Part shown: one piece after another, positions 47,908-56,151 of the stretch
How positions within the stretch are numbered: position 1 is the stretch's first letter
Layout: the number at the start of each line of letters is the position of its first letter
DNA from: CAWGYT01 sp963826795
GTDB taxonomy: Bacteria; Planctomycetota; Planctomycetia; Pirellulales; Pirellulaceae
DNA length: 64,000 nucleotides
Reading direction: 5' to 3'
Assembly (NCBI GenBank): GCA_963826795.1
Contig: CAWGYT010000013.1
Location: 62,001 to 126,000 of the forward strand
The notes under the pieces: generated by a model
What the model was told of the DNA's origin: nothing
What the model saw: only the letters and a program-made list of their open reading frames with translations
Databases searched by the model: none
Translations under genes and position numbers: made by a program

Positions 47908-48627
47908 TCACTCGGCGTTGCAGAACGGGCAGCCGGCGGGCTCCTGACCGAACGACACGTATCCCAGGCCTCGACCGATTGAGATCAGCCCGGCGATCAC
48001 GACGCACCAGGCGGCGATCTGCAGCCAGCGTCGTCGCGAGTTCATGCCGAGCAAGTTGCCGCCCCATCCGGCCAGCATCATGATCGGGGCGGTCCCGAGC
48101 CCGAAGACGGCCATCGTCAGCGCCCCGATCGGCAGGCTGGACGTACTGGCGGCGAGCGTCAGGAACGCATACACCAGTCCACAGGGCAGGAAGCCCGTGA
48201 GCAGGCCGGCCAGGAAGACTCCTCGAGCGGTCGGCGCGTGGAGGAAGGTCGAGAAGAAGCTGGCCGCCAGACACGGTTGAGTGGGCTGGGGTTTGCCGCG
48301 CTGCCAGTGCCAGCTCCAAGGTCGGATCGCTCCGGCCGTGGCCAGGCCCTGATAGATCAAGAACATGCCGGCTGCAATCGCCAGGATCGCGGGGATCTGA
48401 ACCCAAGTCGGGCTGTTCCCGGCGACCGAGGCCCCTCCGAAACCAGCGCATGCACCGAGGAAGCTGTAGGTGAAAACCCGGCCCAGGGTATAGACTGCCT
48501 GTCGTGCGAGGTTGGCCTTCCACGTTGCCGCGCGGGCACCGATGGCCACGGCAAACGGTCCGCACATCCCGAGGCAATGAGCGGAGCCGAGCAGGCCAGA
48601 GACAAACACGAACGGAAGCTCGATCAT
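47908..48627 (-). CDS. SafE/TauE-like membrane protein of cbb3 oxidase cluster
   Basis: 239 residues from ATG 48627 (MIELPFVFVSGLLGSAHCLG). Six membrane helices are predicted by eye. The signature GSAHCLGMCGP is near the N-terminus, and GFLPCGLVYAFLTLAA carries the second Cys motif of this DsbD-like permease family. The C-terminus is Cys-rich (GCPFCNAE). Members beside cbb3 genes are often annotated as sulfite exporters or as CcoH/DsbD-type proteins; I see nothing specific for sulfite. It is the last gene of the minus-strand operon, and its ATG overlaps the stop of the copper ATPase (ATGA). Confidence 0.85.
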   Translation of the reverse strand: MIELPFVFVSGLLGSAHCLGMCGPFAVAIGARAATWKANLARQAVYTLGRVFTYSFLGACAGFGGASVAGNSPTWVQIPAILAIAAGMFLIYQGLATAGAIRPWSWHWQRGKPQPTQPCLAASFFSTFLHAPTARGVFLAGLLTGFLPCGLVYAFLTLAASTSSLPIGALTMAVFGLGTAPIMMLAGWGGNLLGMNSRRRWLQIAAWCVVIAGLISIGRGLGYVSFGQEPAGCPFCNAE

Positions 48628-50882
48628 GGCGTCGCAAGCGGTGAGGTGGGGGTGGTAGTAAGGGCGAGCGCTGCGTGGCCTCGCTCCACCCGATCGTCGC
48701 GGCTCACGTCGGCGTCCCCCGTGGTGGCGGACCCCGACTCCTTCGCGCGGTCGCCGACGGTGATCCGTGACAAGCGAAGCGAGTTGGAGACGACGAACAG
48801 GCTGCTGCCGACCATCGCAATCGCCGCGACGATGGGGTTGAGCATTTTGGCGACGGCTAAACTGACCCCGACCAGATTATAAGCGAACGCCCAGAACAGG
48901 TTTTGGCGGATCGTGCGCCTTGTTTCTCGAGCCCAGCGGATGGCCCAGGGGATCTTGCCCAGATCGTTGCCCAGCAAGCAGACCTCGGCGGCATCGCGCG
49001 ACACTTCGGCCCCACAGCCCATCGCGATTCCGACGTCGGCGGCCGCCAGCGCGGGAGCATCGTTGATCCCATCGCCCACCATGGCGACGGGCCCGTGTTC
49101 GGCCCGCAGCTGCTCGATCATCTTGAGCTTGTCTTCGGGCAGCAATTCCGCGCGAACCTCGACCCGCAGTTCGGCGGCAAGTTGGCGAGCCCGCCGATCG
49201 TGGTCGCCGGTCAAGAGCGTCACCATCAATCCCATCTCACGCAACTCGGTCAGCGCCGCGAGAGCCGAGGGTCGAACTCGTTCTCGAAAGACAAGGACGG
49301 CTCGGACGGAACCGGCCCAGCCGACGCACGAGAAGGATTGCGAACCCGCCTGGCACTGGGCCAGGACGGCCTGCAAACTTGCCGGCACGTTCAGGGCGAC
49401 CTGTTGCATGTAAGCCCAGCTGCCCAAATACGTCGGCGTCGGGTCACCCGCGAGCACGCCCGTCACGCCTCGGCCCGAGACCACGGCGACTTGCTGAGGA
49501 AGCTCGCATGTGTCCGCTTCGAGCTGACGGAGCACGGCGTGCGCGAGCACGTGATTGGACGCGCCGGCCAGGGCCACGGCCCGCCGCCAGACCTCGTCTC
49601 GCTCCCGCTCCTCGGCCACATGGACCTGATCCACCTCGACGTTTCCGCTGGTAATCGTGCCCGTCTTGTCGAAGCAGACGACTTTGACGCGTGCCAGGCG
49701 GCTGAGTGCATCGCCGCGGCGAAACACGACTTGTTCCTGGCAGGCCGTTCCCAAAGCGGCCCAGACGGCCATCGGCGTGGCAATCGCCAAAGCACATGGG
49801 CAGGCGATAAGGACCACGGCCAGCGACGTCATCAGGGCCTGATGAAAACCGTCGCTTGGCAAATAGGCCGCGAAGGTGCCCAGCGCGATCGTCGCCATGA
49901 GCGGAACGAAGGCGTGGGACATCCGGTCGGCGAGCCGCTGCTCGGCGCTCTTTTCCGCCAGGGCCGTCGTCACCAAATCGACCATCCGCTGGAGCGTACC
50001 GGCCGAGGCGGGGGCGGTCACGGACATCGTCAGATCGCCGTCCAGGTTCAGTGATCCGGCAAAGATCGCATCGCCCGGCTCACGCGTCACCGGATCGCTT
50101 TCGCCCGTCAACAGCTGCTGATCGATGCTGGCGCGGTTCCGCTGGATCTGACCGTCCAGGGGAACCCGTTCCCCGGGCAGGATCCGAATCAGCTCGCCCA
50201 CCCTGACCTCTGACAACGGCACGTCACTCACCTGATCGCCCCGCTGGACGTGAGCTCGCTCGGGCAGGAGCCGCTGCAGGGCGCGAATCGCCTCGGTCGT
50301 CTTCAGCTTGCCGGTGGCTTCCAGCCAGCGTCCGAGCGTCACGGCGACCAAGACCATGCAGCTCACTTCGAAATAGATGTGAGCACCGCCGGTCAAGACC
50401 GAGAGAATCGAATAGACCAGCGAGGCGACGATGCCGACGGACAGCAGCCAATCGGTCGTGATCTGGCCTCGACGCAAACTCTGCCACGCCTGCTCCAGGA
50501 TCGGCCCGCCCAGCAGTAACACGACGGGGGTCGCGAACAGCAAGCAACCATAACGCAGGAGTTCGTATAGGGCCGTGGCCGTTGGCGTTCCCACACTCGG
50601 ATGATCCGCGTAAACATCGCGGCTCCAGAGTGCCATCGTAAAGACCATCACGTTCATGGTGAAGAAGATGGCCAGTCCCAGTCGCGTCAACGTCCAGTGC
50701 GACTGGCCGGTTTCGCCCTTTTCGGACGTGATGGAGGACGCCAAGCGACAGCCGAAGCAACAGAATTCGGGCTCGGTCCTGGGGGCGCTGGTTGAGCGGA
50801 CGTCGCGCGCTCGCCGCCACCCGCCGCTCAACGGCAGGCCGCAATAGTCGCACGTCGGCCCGTCGTCACGCGTGGCCGTCAT
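48624..50882 (-). CDS. ccoI: Copper-transporting P1B-type ATPase, CcoI/FixI type
   Basis: 752 residues from ATG 50882 (MTATRDDGPTCDYCGLPLSG). A Cys-rich N-terminus (Cys11, Cys14, and Cys41, Cys42, Cys45 in EFCCFGC) is typical of the FixI form. Then come membrane helices with the metal site IACPCALAIATP, the phosphorylation motif DKTGTIT, TGES, the TGDHDRRA loop and GDGINDAPALAAADVGIAMG. It moves copper out of the cytoplasm for assembly of cbb3 oxidase. The start overlaps the stop of the 58-residue gene (ATGA); a longer in-frame start lacks support. Members act in the cytoplasmic membrane. Confidence 0.92.
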   Translation of the reverse strand: MTATRDDGPTCDYCGLPLSGGWRRARDVRSTSAPRTEPEFCCFGCRLASSITSEKGETGQSHWTLTRLGLAIFFTMNVMVFTMALWSRDVYADHPSVGTPTATALYELLRYGCLLFATPVVLLLGGPILEQAWQSLRRGQITTDWLLSVGIVASLVYSILSVLTGGAHIYFEVSCMVLVAVTLGRWLEATGKLKTTEAIRALQRLLPERAHVQRGDQVSDVPLSEVRVGELIRILPGERVPLDGQIQRNRASIDQQLLTGESDPVTREPGDAIFAGSLNLDGDLTMSVTAPASAGTLQRMVDLVTTALAEKSAEQRLADRMSHAFVPLMATIALGTFAAYLPSDGFHQALMTSLAVVLIACPCALAIATPMAVWAALGTACQEQVVFRRGDALSRLARVKVVCFDKTGTITSGNVEVDQVHVAEERERDEVWRRAVALAGASNHVLAHAVLRQLEADTCELPQQVAVVSGRGVTGVLAGDPTPTYLGSWAYMQQVALNVPASLQAVLAQCQAGSQSFSCVGWAGSVRAVLVFRERVRPSALAALTELREMGLMVTLLTGDHDRRARQLAAELRVEVRAELLPEDKLKMIEQLRAEHGPVAMVGDGINDAPALAAADVGIAMGCGAEVSRDAAEVCLLGNDLGKIPWAIRWARETRRTIRQNLFWAFAYNLVGVSLAVAKMLNPIVAAIAMVGSSLFVVSNSLRLSRITVGDRAKESGSATTGDADVSRDDRVERGHAALALTTTPTSPLATP

Positions 50883-51055
50883 TGCTGTTGGAAAAGTTCC
50901 AGCCGAAGGGCGGGGAACAGCAACCGAATCGTGTAAACAACCGCCAGGATCCAAAATCCCAACCACATGACCCGCACATACCAGGGAATGTCGTTGCCGC
51001 GATATTGGTGAAACCTGCCTTCGGCTTCCGGAGTTGCCTTTTCGACGTTGGACAT
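50879..51055 (-). CDS. Small single-helix membrane protein of cbb3 operon
   Basis: 58 residues from ATG 51055 (MSNVEKATPEAEGRFHQYRG). A short soluble N-terminus and the motif GNDIPWYVR precede one helix (VMWLGFWILAVVYTIRLLFP) and a charged end. It lies between the 102-residue gene and ccoI, overlapping both the ATPase start and the operon flow. Size and place recall CcoQ, the small subunit that stabilises cbb3 oxidase, but it lacks an obvious CcoQ sequence, so I do not name it. Confidence 0.7.
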   Translation of the reverse strand: MSNVEKATPEAEGRFHQYRGNDIPWYVRVMWLGFWILAVVYTIRLLFPALRLELFQQQ

Positions 51056-51084
51056 GACTTCTCCCGACAAGTTGAAGCGTGGAT

Positions 51085-51393
51085 TCAACGAGGTAAATGA
51101 CCCCGGCGGGCACTTTGGCGATCGAGTTCCATTTCGTGGTCCAGCATCGTCTGCTTGGGACCCTCCAGATCGCGAAACGTGCCGTTGACGATCGCCCAGA
51201 TCAGCATGCAAAGAAAACCCAGGCTGGCCAGCAGATAGTTGACCATCGGCGTGATCGCGAACACGCCGCCCGATTCGCTGCGAAACGTGCTGACGAATTC
51301 GTAGAACTTCATGCCGAACCCGATCATGCTCGGCACCAGAATAATCACCGCAAAAATCAAGGTGACCCAGTTTTTTCGATTGGAGGTCGTCAT
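51085..51393 (-). CDS. Two-helix membrane protein of cbb3 operon
   Basis: 102 residues from ATG 51393 (MTTSNRKNWVTLIFAVIILV). Two helices (NWVTLIFAVIILVPSMIGFG; MVNYLLASLGFLCMLIWAIV) flank a loop rich in Ser/Arg/Phe (FYEFVSTFRSESGGVFA). The C-terminal ~30 residues are charged (LEGPKQTMLDHEMELDRQS). No family is recognised. It sits between ccoO and the 58-residue gene with gaps of 22 and 29 bases, so co-expression with the oxidase is very likely. Confidence 0.75.
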   Translation of the reverse strand: MTTSNRKNWVTLIFAVIILVPSMIGFGMKFYEFVSTFRSESGGVFAITPMVNYLLASLGFLCMLIWAIVNGTFRDLEGPKQTMLDHEMELDRQSARRGHLPR

Positions 51394-51415
51394 ACAGGGA
51401 TCTCGCGGGGGCTGG

Positions 51416-52060
51416 TTAATATCCTTCGGACTGAATCGACGTGAGTTCTTCGTAGTACGGGTAACTGTCCAGCCAGGACCCGAGCCATTGGACGTACGTG
51501 ATCAGGGCGAGGCCCCGTTTGTTGGGTGAGTCGGGGGCGCCGTTGAACAGCCAGGGGTATTCGGGCATGGGCGAGTCGGGCACGATCGTCTTCGGCCGGA
51601 AGAAGTGCACGGCGTGCCAGTCGTTCCCGTGCCGACCGCCTTGACGACTCAGGTCCGGCCCCACCCGCCGCGTGCCGAACATCACCGGCCGTTGCAGTTC
51701 GTTCTGGTATTCCCAGGTCTCGGAAACGTCACCGTACCGCAGCGACTCGTTCGAGACGGGGCGGACGAACTGACTATGGCAGTGCCAGCATCCTTCGCCA
51801 ATGTAAACCTGGCGGCCGAGGCGAAGTGCTGCGGCACATTGCTCGGCGTCGGCGCCGCTGAAGGACTCTCGGAATGATTCCGGGTACCGTTTACTTAGTT
51901 CCGTAAACATGTACAGCGCCCGATCGTTCACCATCTGCTCGGCCGTCTGCTCGGGCAGATCGCGAAACATCAGCACGGGAACGACGACATTGGCCAGGAA
52001 GGCGAGCGCGAAAAAAGCGAGGCCCGCGATAAAAAGCACACCAGCTTTACTTTCAAACAT
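51416..52060 (-). CDS. ccoO: cbb3-type cytochrome c oxidase mono-heme subunit CcoO
   Basis: 214 residues from ATG 52060 (MFESKAGVLFIAGLAFFALA). One N-terminal helix anchors the protein, and one c-type heme is bound by CWHCH (Cys91, Cys94, His95). GTRRVGPDLSRQGGRHGNDWH and the Met ligand in VPDSPMPEYPWLF follow. It passes electrons from soluble or diheme cytochromes to CcoN. The heme domain is the standard length. It follows ccoN by 72 bases on the same strand. Confidence 0.93.
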   Translation of the reverse strand: MFESKAGVLFIAGLAFFALAFLANVVVPVLMFRDLPEQTAEQMVNDRALYMFTELSKRYPESFRESFSGADAEQCAAALRLGRQVYIGEGCWHCHSQFVRPVSNESLRYGDVSETWEYQNELQRPVMFGTRRVGPDLSRQGGRHGNDWHAVHFFRPKTIVPDSPMPEYPWLFNGAPDSPNKRGLALITYVQWLGSWLDSYPYYEELTSIQSEGY

Positions 52061-52132
52061 TGAGCTGTCCTAAAAGTAGCGGAACCCATCTTGTTCACGA
52101 CGCACTCGGCGCGACCCAACTTCGTGGTGCCG

Positions 52133-53596
52133 CTAGGCCGGCGCCACGGCGACATCCGAAGCTCGCTCGCCCGACGTCATGCAGGTCATCAAAATGTTGT
52201 AAATGAAGCACAGGAAACCACCGAACATGGCGAGGCCGGCGAAGATTCGCGTGATCCAGAAGGGCTGCGAACCATTCACCATGCTCTCCCAGGGCTGCAA
52301 GGAAGCCCAATAGTAGCCTTGGAACACACCGGCCAGGCCCAAGTCCATGAACATCACGAACACACCGGCCGCTGAGAGCCAGAAGTGCCATTCCAGCAGT
52401 TTCTGACTGTACCAGGGTCGGCCAAAGAGACGCGGCATCAGGTAGGTCATGAAGCCGTAGATCCACATGCTGAATACCCCGAACATCACCAGATGGGCGT
52501 GCCCGACGACCCAGTCGGTAAAGTGAATCAGTTTCTGGAACGTCAGCGTGACCTGCAAGGCACATTGGAAGCAAGTGATAAAGTAGTAGACCATGCCGGT
52601 GTAGAACCAACGGATGGGCAGGTTCGTCACCACCATCCGGGATTCACCTTTGATCGTCCCGAAAAAGTTGATCACGACCGTGGCGACGACAAACTCGACG
52701 GCGATCGTCGAGACGATCGCGCCGTACTGCAGGAACATGGGGATCGGAGTGTAGAGAAAGTGGTGGATGCCCTGCAGGGGATAGAAAAATGCGAGGCCCC
52801 AGAAGCCGACCATCGACAACCCGTGGCTCCAAATCGGCCGCTTGAGGATGATCGGCACGATGTAGTACATCATGCCCCAACCGAGCGGCGTCACGAACAA
52901 TCCCACCAGGTCGTGGATAAACAACCCGCTGACGGCCCCCGCGCTCGTGCCGGACAGGGCATACTCGGGCAGGAAGTTGCCCATGGCATAGGTCAGGAAA
53001 GTCCAGATAAAGGCCGCCATGAAGTACCACAGCGTCACGTACAGCGGCCCTTTGGCCTTCACAATCGGTACGAGAAAATTGAAAGCAACGAGGGCCAATC
53101 CCAGCAGCGCCACGGGATCCACCCAGAACGGCGTCTCGCCCCACTCCAAGCCTTGGGCTCCCAGCGACATCGAGATGTGCCACTGCTCGGCCAAGTCCGC
53201 AACCCAGGGCTGAGCCTGCAGCGACGGGCCGAAGATAATTCCGACCGCCGTGGCACCGACAATCAGTTGCCACGCGATAAAGATGAAGTAGGACAACGCG
53301 TTGCTGGCCACCTTGTGCAGCGTCAGGCGCGGCACCACCCAGTGCAGCATGCCTAAAAACGAATTGGCCAGGAATCCGTACGCCACCGCGTTCGTGTGGA
53401 TCATCCGCCAACGACCGGGCGACAGGTACTCGATCCCGTTCAGTGCGTTCCAATGAATCAGTTGAGCTGCCATCAGCAGCCCGCCGAGCATGGAAACCCC
53501 CAGGAACGTCAAGGCCATGAAGAAGTACCAGCGGACCAGGCGCTCGTTCACTAAGTCCTCGTGGCGAGGAAGCGTCGCGTTCGCGTCGGCGTTCAT
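52133..53596 (-). CDS. ccoN: cbb3-type cytochrome c oxidase catalytic subunit CcoN
   Basis: 487 residues from ATG 53596 (MNADANATLPRHEDLVNERL). Twelve or so helices carry hemes b and b3 and copper. Family residues kept: His67 in RMIHTNAVAYGF, His228 in FIHDLVGLF, Tyr272 six residues before His278-His279 in FFYPLQGIHHFLYTP, and His366/His368 in FTDWVVGHAH. The Tyr/His spacing matches the cross-linked Tyr of cbb3 enzymes rather than that of aa3 oxidases. The loop around His228 differs from the usual YGHNAVGF form. The start overlaps the upstream gene's stop (ATGA). It reduces oxygen to water and pumps protons. Confidence 0.93.
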   Translation of the reverse strand: MNADANATLPRHEDLVNERLVRWYFFMALTFLGVSMLGGLLMAAQLIHWNALNGIEYLSPGRWRMIHTNAVAYGFLANSFLGMLHWVVPRLTLHKVASNALSYFIFIAWQLIVGATAVGIIFGPSLQAQPWVADLAEQWHISMSLGAQGLEWGETPFWVDPVALLGLALVAFNFLVPIVKAKGPLYVTLWYFMAAFIWTFLTYAMGNFLPEYALSGTSAGAVSGLFIHDLVGLFVTPLGWGMMYYIVPIILKRPIWSHGLSMVGFWGLAFFYPLQGIHHFLYTPIPMFLQYGAIVSTIAVEFVVATVVINFFGTIKGESRMVVTNLPIRWFYTGMVYYFITCFQCALQVTLTFQKLIHFTDWVVGHAHLVMFGVFSMWIYGFMTYLMPRLFGRPWYSQKLLEWHFWLSAAGVFVMFMDLGLAGVFQGYYWASLQPWESMVNGSQPFWITRIFAGLAMFGGFLCFIYNILMTCMTSGERASDVAVAPA

Positions 53597-54222
53597 ACGG
53601 TCTCCGTTTGCGGTCGATAAGGCACATAGGCACCCCAGGGGTACATCAGGGCCATGGCACACGCGAATACAAGGTGCGTCAGGATGGCAACCCAAGGTGG
53701 CAAGAGCTTCGGATCCACGATCCAATTTCCGTCAAAAAGAAGCGGCTGCAGCCACGAGAGAATCCCGTAGAAGTTGACGACCCAGACAACCAGACCCAGG
53801 ACGCAAGCGAAGACCACGCGCGTTGTCAGTTTCGCCTGCGGGATGAACCGCGCCATGGCGATCTGGAAGACCACTCCCAACACGCAGCCGGTGCCGATAT
53901 ACAGGCAGCAGCCAACAGCCAAAGCGATGCCCGTGCTGAACTCGTCGGTCAACGCTTTTTCGCCGAGCGGAAAGGTCAGATAGACCTGAATCAGCCGCAG
54001 CGGGTTCTGGCCGACCAGCGCCGACCCGATCACATTGAAGATCAAGCTGGCCAAGGCCGCGATCGCACCGAGCACAAAGCCGGTGGTGCCGTAGTACGTG
54101 CCGTAAAAGCCCGTGGCTTGCCAGGCCGCCGGCGGCGCCTCGACCTCGCGCTCTAACTGGTGCATCCGGCCGCGCAGGTCGTCCAATTCTTTCAGGATCT
54201 TGTCTCGATCAACCGATTCCAT
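53593..54222 (-). CDS. Multi-helix membrane protein upstream of ccoN
   Basis: 209 residues from ATG 54222 (MESVDRDKILKELDDLRGRM). An N-terminal coiled-coil stretch of ~30 residues is followed by four helices (GFVLGAIAALASLIFNVIGSA; STGIALAVGCCLYIGTGCVLGVVF; VVFACVLGLVVWVVNFYGILSW; VAILTHLVFACAMALMYPWG). No family is recognised. It is tightly coupled to ccoN through an ATGA overlap, so it may help assemble or regulate the oxidase. Nothing in its sequence shows a heme or metal site. Confidence 0.7.
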   Translation of the reverse strand: MESVDRDKILKELDDLRGRMHQLEREVEAPPAAWQATGFYGTYYGTTGFVLGAIAALASLIFNVIGSALVGQNPLRLIQVYLTFPLGEKALTDEFSTGIALAVGCCLYIGTGCVLGVVFQIAMARFIPQAKLTTRVVFACVLGLVVWVVNFYGILSWLQPLLFDGNWIVDPKLLPPWVAILTHLVFACAMALMYPWGAYVPYRPQTETV

Positions 54223-54268
54223 CGTCCCGCCCCAACCCGCTAGAAGGATGAAAGTTAGGCTTCGTCAA

Positions 54269-54289
54269 AAAAGGGGTCAGGTCCCTTTT
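54269..54289. repeat. Half hairpin repeat, copy D
   Basis: AAAAGGGGTCAGGTCCC, then CTTTT, matches only the left arm of the hairpin family, and no second arm is found. It lies in the 78-base gap between the diheme cytochrome gene and the next gene. It probably reflects a decayed copy. Confidence 0.6.
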
Positions 54290-54300
54290 CACTTGCGAAG

Positions 54301-55593
54301 CTAGGATTCGCTGCCGAAATTCAAGCGGCCGCCCGTACTTGCCGCGCTGCCCGCTCTTGGCAGGTTGGCCTCGCGCGACCCAGACGCCGTGTCCGATTCG
54401 CTGGCCGTGTCCGGCGCCGCCACGCTGCGCCCCTCCACGATGCTCAGCACGAAGTGCACCAAGTTCCAAAGCGTCTCGGGCTCCTGGGCTAGCGCGTCGC
54501 CGAACGCCGGCATCGGCGTGCCATTGATGCCGGTGTAAATCCTCCGGTAAATGTCGATCGGGCGACGCCCCCCGTGCAACATTCGGGCTGTCAGGTCAGC
54601 GGCCGGAGCCGGTTGGCCCCACGCGTCGTAGTTGATCTGAATTCGCTTATCCTCGGGCAGCGCGTTCTGCTCGGCCAGAAACTCGTGGCTCAGCCATTCC
54701 GTTTGCCCCTTGCCGTCCTCGCCGTGGCACTTGGAACAACCACGGCTCAGAAAGGCCTGGCGTCCCGCGGCGATCGACTCGTCCGTATAGGCCGGCTCGG
54801 CGGTAACCGGCAGCACGACGGCCCCCTGCGCATCCGCCCATGACTCCTGGACGGAACTCAGTCCATCCACGAAATCAGCCGGGTCAATGTCCTCGTCCGC
54901 CTCGTAGTCCGCGTCGGCAATCATCGCCACATAGGCTTCCACCTCGCCCCGCTGGCTGAGCAGAATCACGTAGTCGACAACGTCTCGCAGGTCTTCCTCC
55001 GACAGCCAGGGGAAGGCCGGCATCGAGGTTCCCTTGGCTCCGCGTCGAATCGTCCGTATCAGGTCGGCCCGCGAGGGCTTCATCCCATAGGGCGTCGATG
55101 TGAACTTGAAGATCCCCTTCCGGTAGTCACGCGGCTTGGGCATCAGATAGGCCGCCGCTGCGCCGCCGCCATCCCCCGTCACCCCATGACACCCTCCGCA
55201 ACGTTGACGGTAGACGTTCGCCCCGTTTCGCAACCGAAGACTGCTCACGACCTCATCCAACGTCACGCCGAAGTCCATCTCGGCAGCCGACGTGTCCGCC
55301 GCCGAGTCCGGTGCTGCCTCGGCGGCTGAATCCGAAGCCGGCTCCTCCGCCTCCTCCGCCTGCTCAATCGGTTCGCCGATCTTCATCCACTGCGGACGAG
55401 TTGGCGTCCCGAAGAAGCGGACCGTCGCCGCTTCGATCTGCTTCTGATGCCGCTCCGAAAGGGCCTTCGTCGCCTCGCTCAGCGTATACTCCGGGATCGG
55501 TGCCCGTGCACATCCGGCGAATCCCAGGAGCAAACCAAGCCAAGCGACGAGAGCGCTTCGGGCGAGATAACGCGTCGAATGATACGAGCCCAT
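54301..55593 (-). CDS. Diheme cytochrome c lipoprotein of the cbb3 operon
   Basis: 430 residues from ATG 55593. A lipoprotein signal (LLLGFAGC, Cys28) replaces the membrane anchor of the usual CcoP. Two cytochrome c domains follow: CGGCH (Cys132, Cys135, His136) with Met191 in KGTSMPAF, and CSKCH (Cys286, Cys289, His290) with GTPMPAF. Between them runs a Glu/Asp-rich linker (residues ~76-108 are also acidic). It likely delivers electrons to CcoO in place of CcoP. It is the first gene of the operon and lies 78 bases upstream of the next. The intergenic region to 56151 has no clear Fnr-type site. Confidence 0.9.
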   Translation of the reverse strand: MGSYHSTRYLARSALVAWLGLLLGFAGCARAPIPEYTLSEATKALSERHQKQIEAATVRFFGTPTRPQWMKIGEPIEQAEEAEEPASDSAAEAAPDSAADTSAAEMDFGVTLDEVVSSLRLRNGANVYRQRCGGCHGVTGDGGGAAAAYLMPKPRDYRKGIFKFTSTPYGMKPSRADLIRTIRRGAKGTSMPAFPWLSEEDLRDVVDYVILLSQRGEVEAYVAMIADADYEADEDIDPADFVDGLSSVQESWADAQGAVVLPVTAEPAYTDESIAAGRQAFLSRGCSKCHGEDGKGQTEWLSHEFLAEQNALPEDKRIQINYDAWGQPAPAADLTARMLHGGRRPIDIYRRIYTGINGTPMPAFGDALAQEPETLWNLVHFVLSIVEGRSVAAPDTASESDTASGSREANLPRAGSAASTGGRLNFGSES

Positions 55594-56151
55594 GAGTTTA
55601 GTATTTCCTCAGACGGACCGTGTTGTCAGATTGCAGTCGGGGCGGGCAGCAGCAGCTCATGTGCCGAACCGGCAAGTGTCGCCATTTCGTTCGACCCGCG
55701 CGGAGCGAATTGCCACACGCTGCAAAGATCCCCACATGTCTTTGGCAGGCGGAGTTCTACCAAGAACCCCAACCGTTTTCCACTAGGTGTGCCAGAAAAC
55801 TCATTGCATGCGCTCACGAGCGCGCTTCGCCCCCTCGAGGCTGGTGAAGCGCCTACGTGGCGCACCAGAGCTTGCCGCAGCGCGTCACCGAATCGCATGT
55901 ACGGCACGCTTCAACGGTGCCCAATGCGTCGGGGCTGATCGAGCGGCTTGCGAACGCATGTTCAACGAAGCCAAATTTGGACGCTGGAAGTCCGCTCGTC
56001 AAGATGAGACAATCGGTCGCAGCCTCGGCCGATACTCGAGGAGGCGATTCGATTTGCGATTCGATTTGCCGCGGCGCACGCGCGGCAGGCTCGAGGTCGG
56101 TCACACCCCTTCAACACGACTATCCGCTCTGTCGAGATCGAGATCCACGAG
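55594..56151. other. Divergent intergenic region, 558 bases
   Basis: It lies between the minus-strand cbb3 operon and the plus-strand gene at 56152, and must contain both promoters. Open frames here lack any homology I can recognise and overlap one another on both strands. A short direct repeat GATTCGATTTGC occurs twice near 56043-56068. Nothing else is seen. Confidence 0.5.

Noticed and set aside
47908..48627. True sulfite exporter
   Set aside because: The family name is broad; the oxidase-operon context fits a cbb3-associated role better and no sulfur genes are near.
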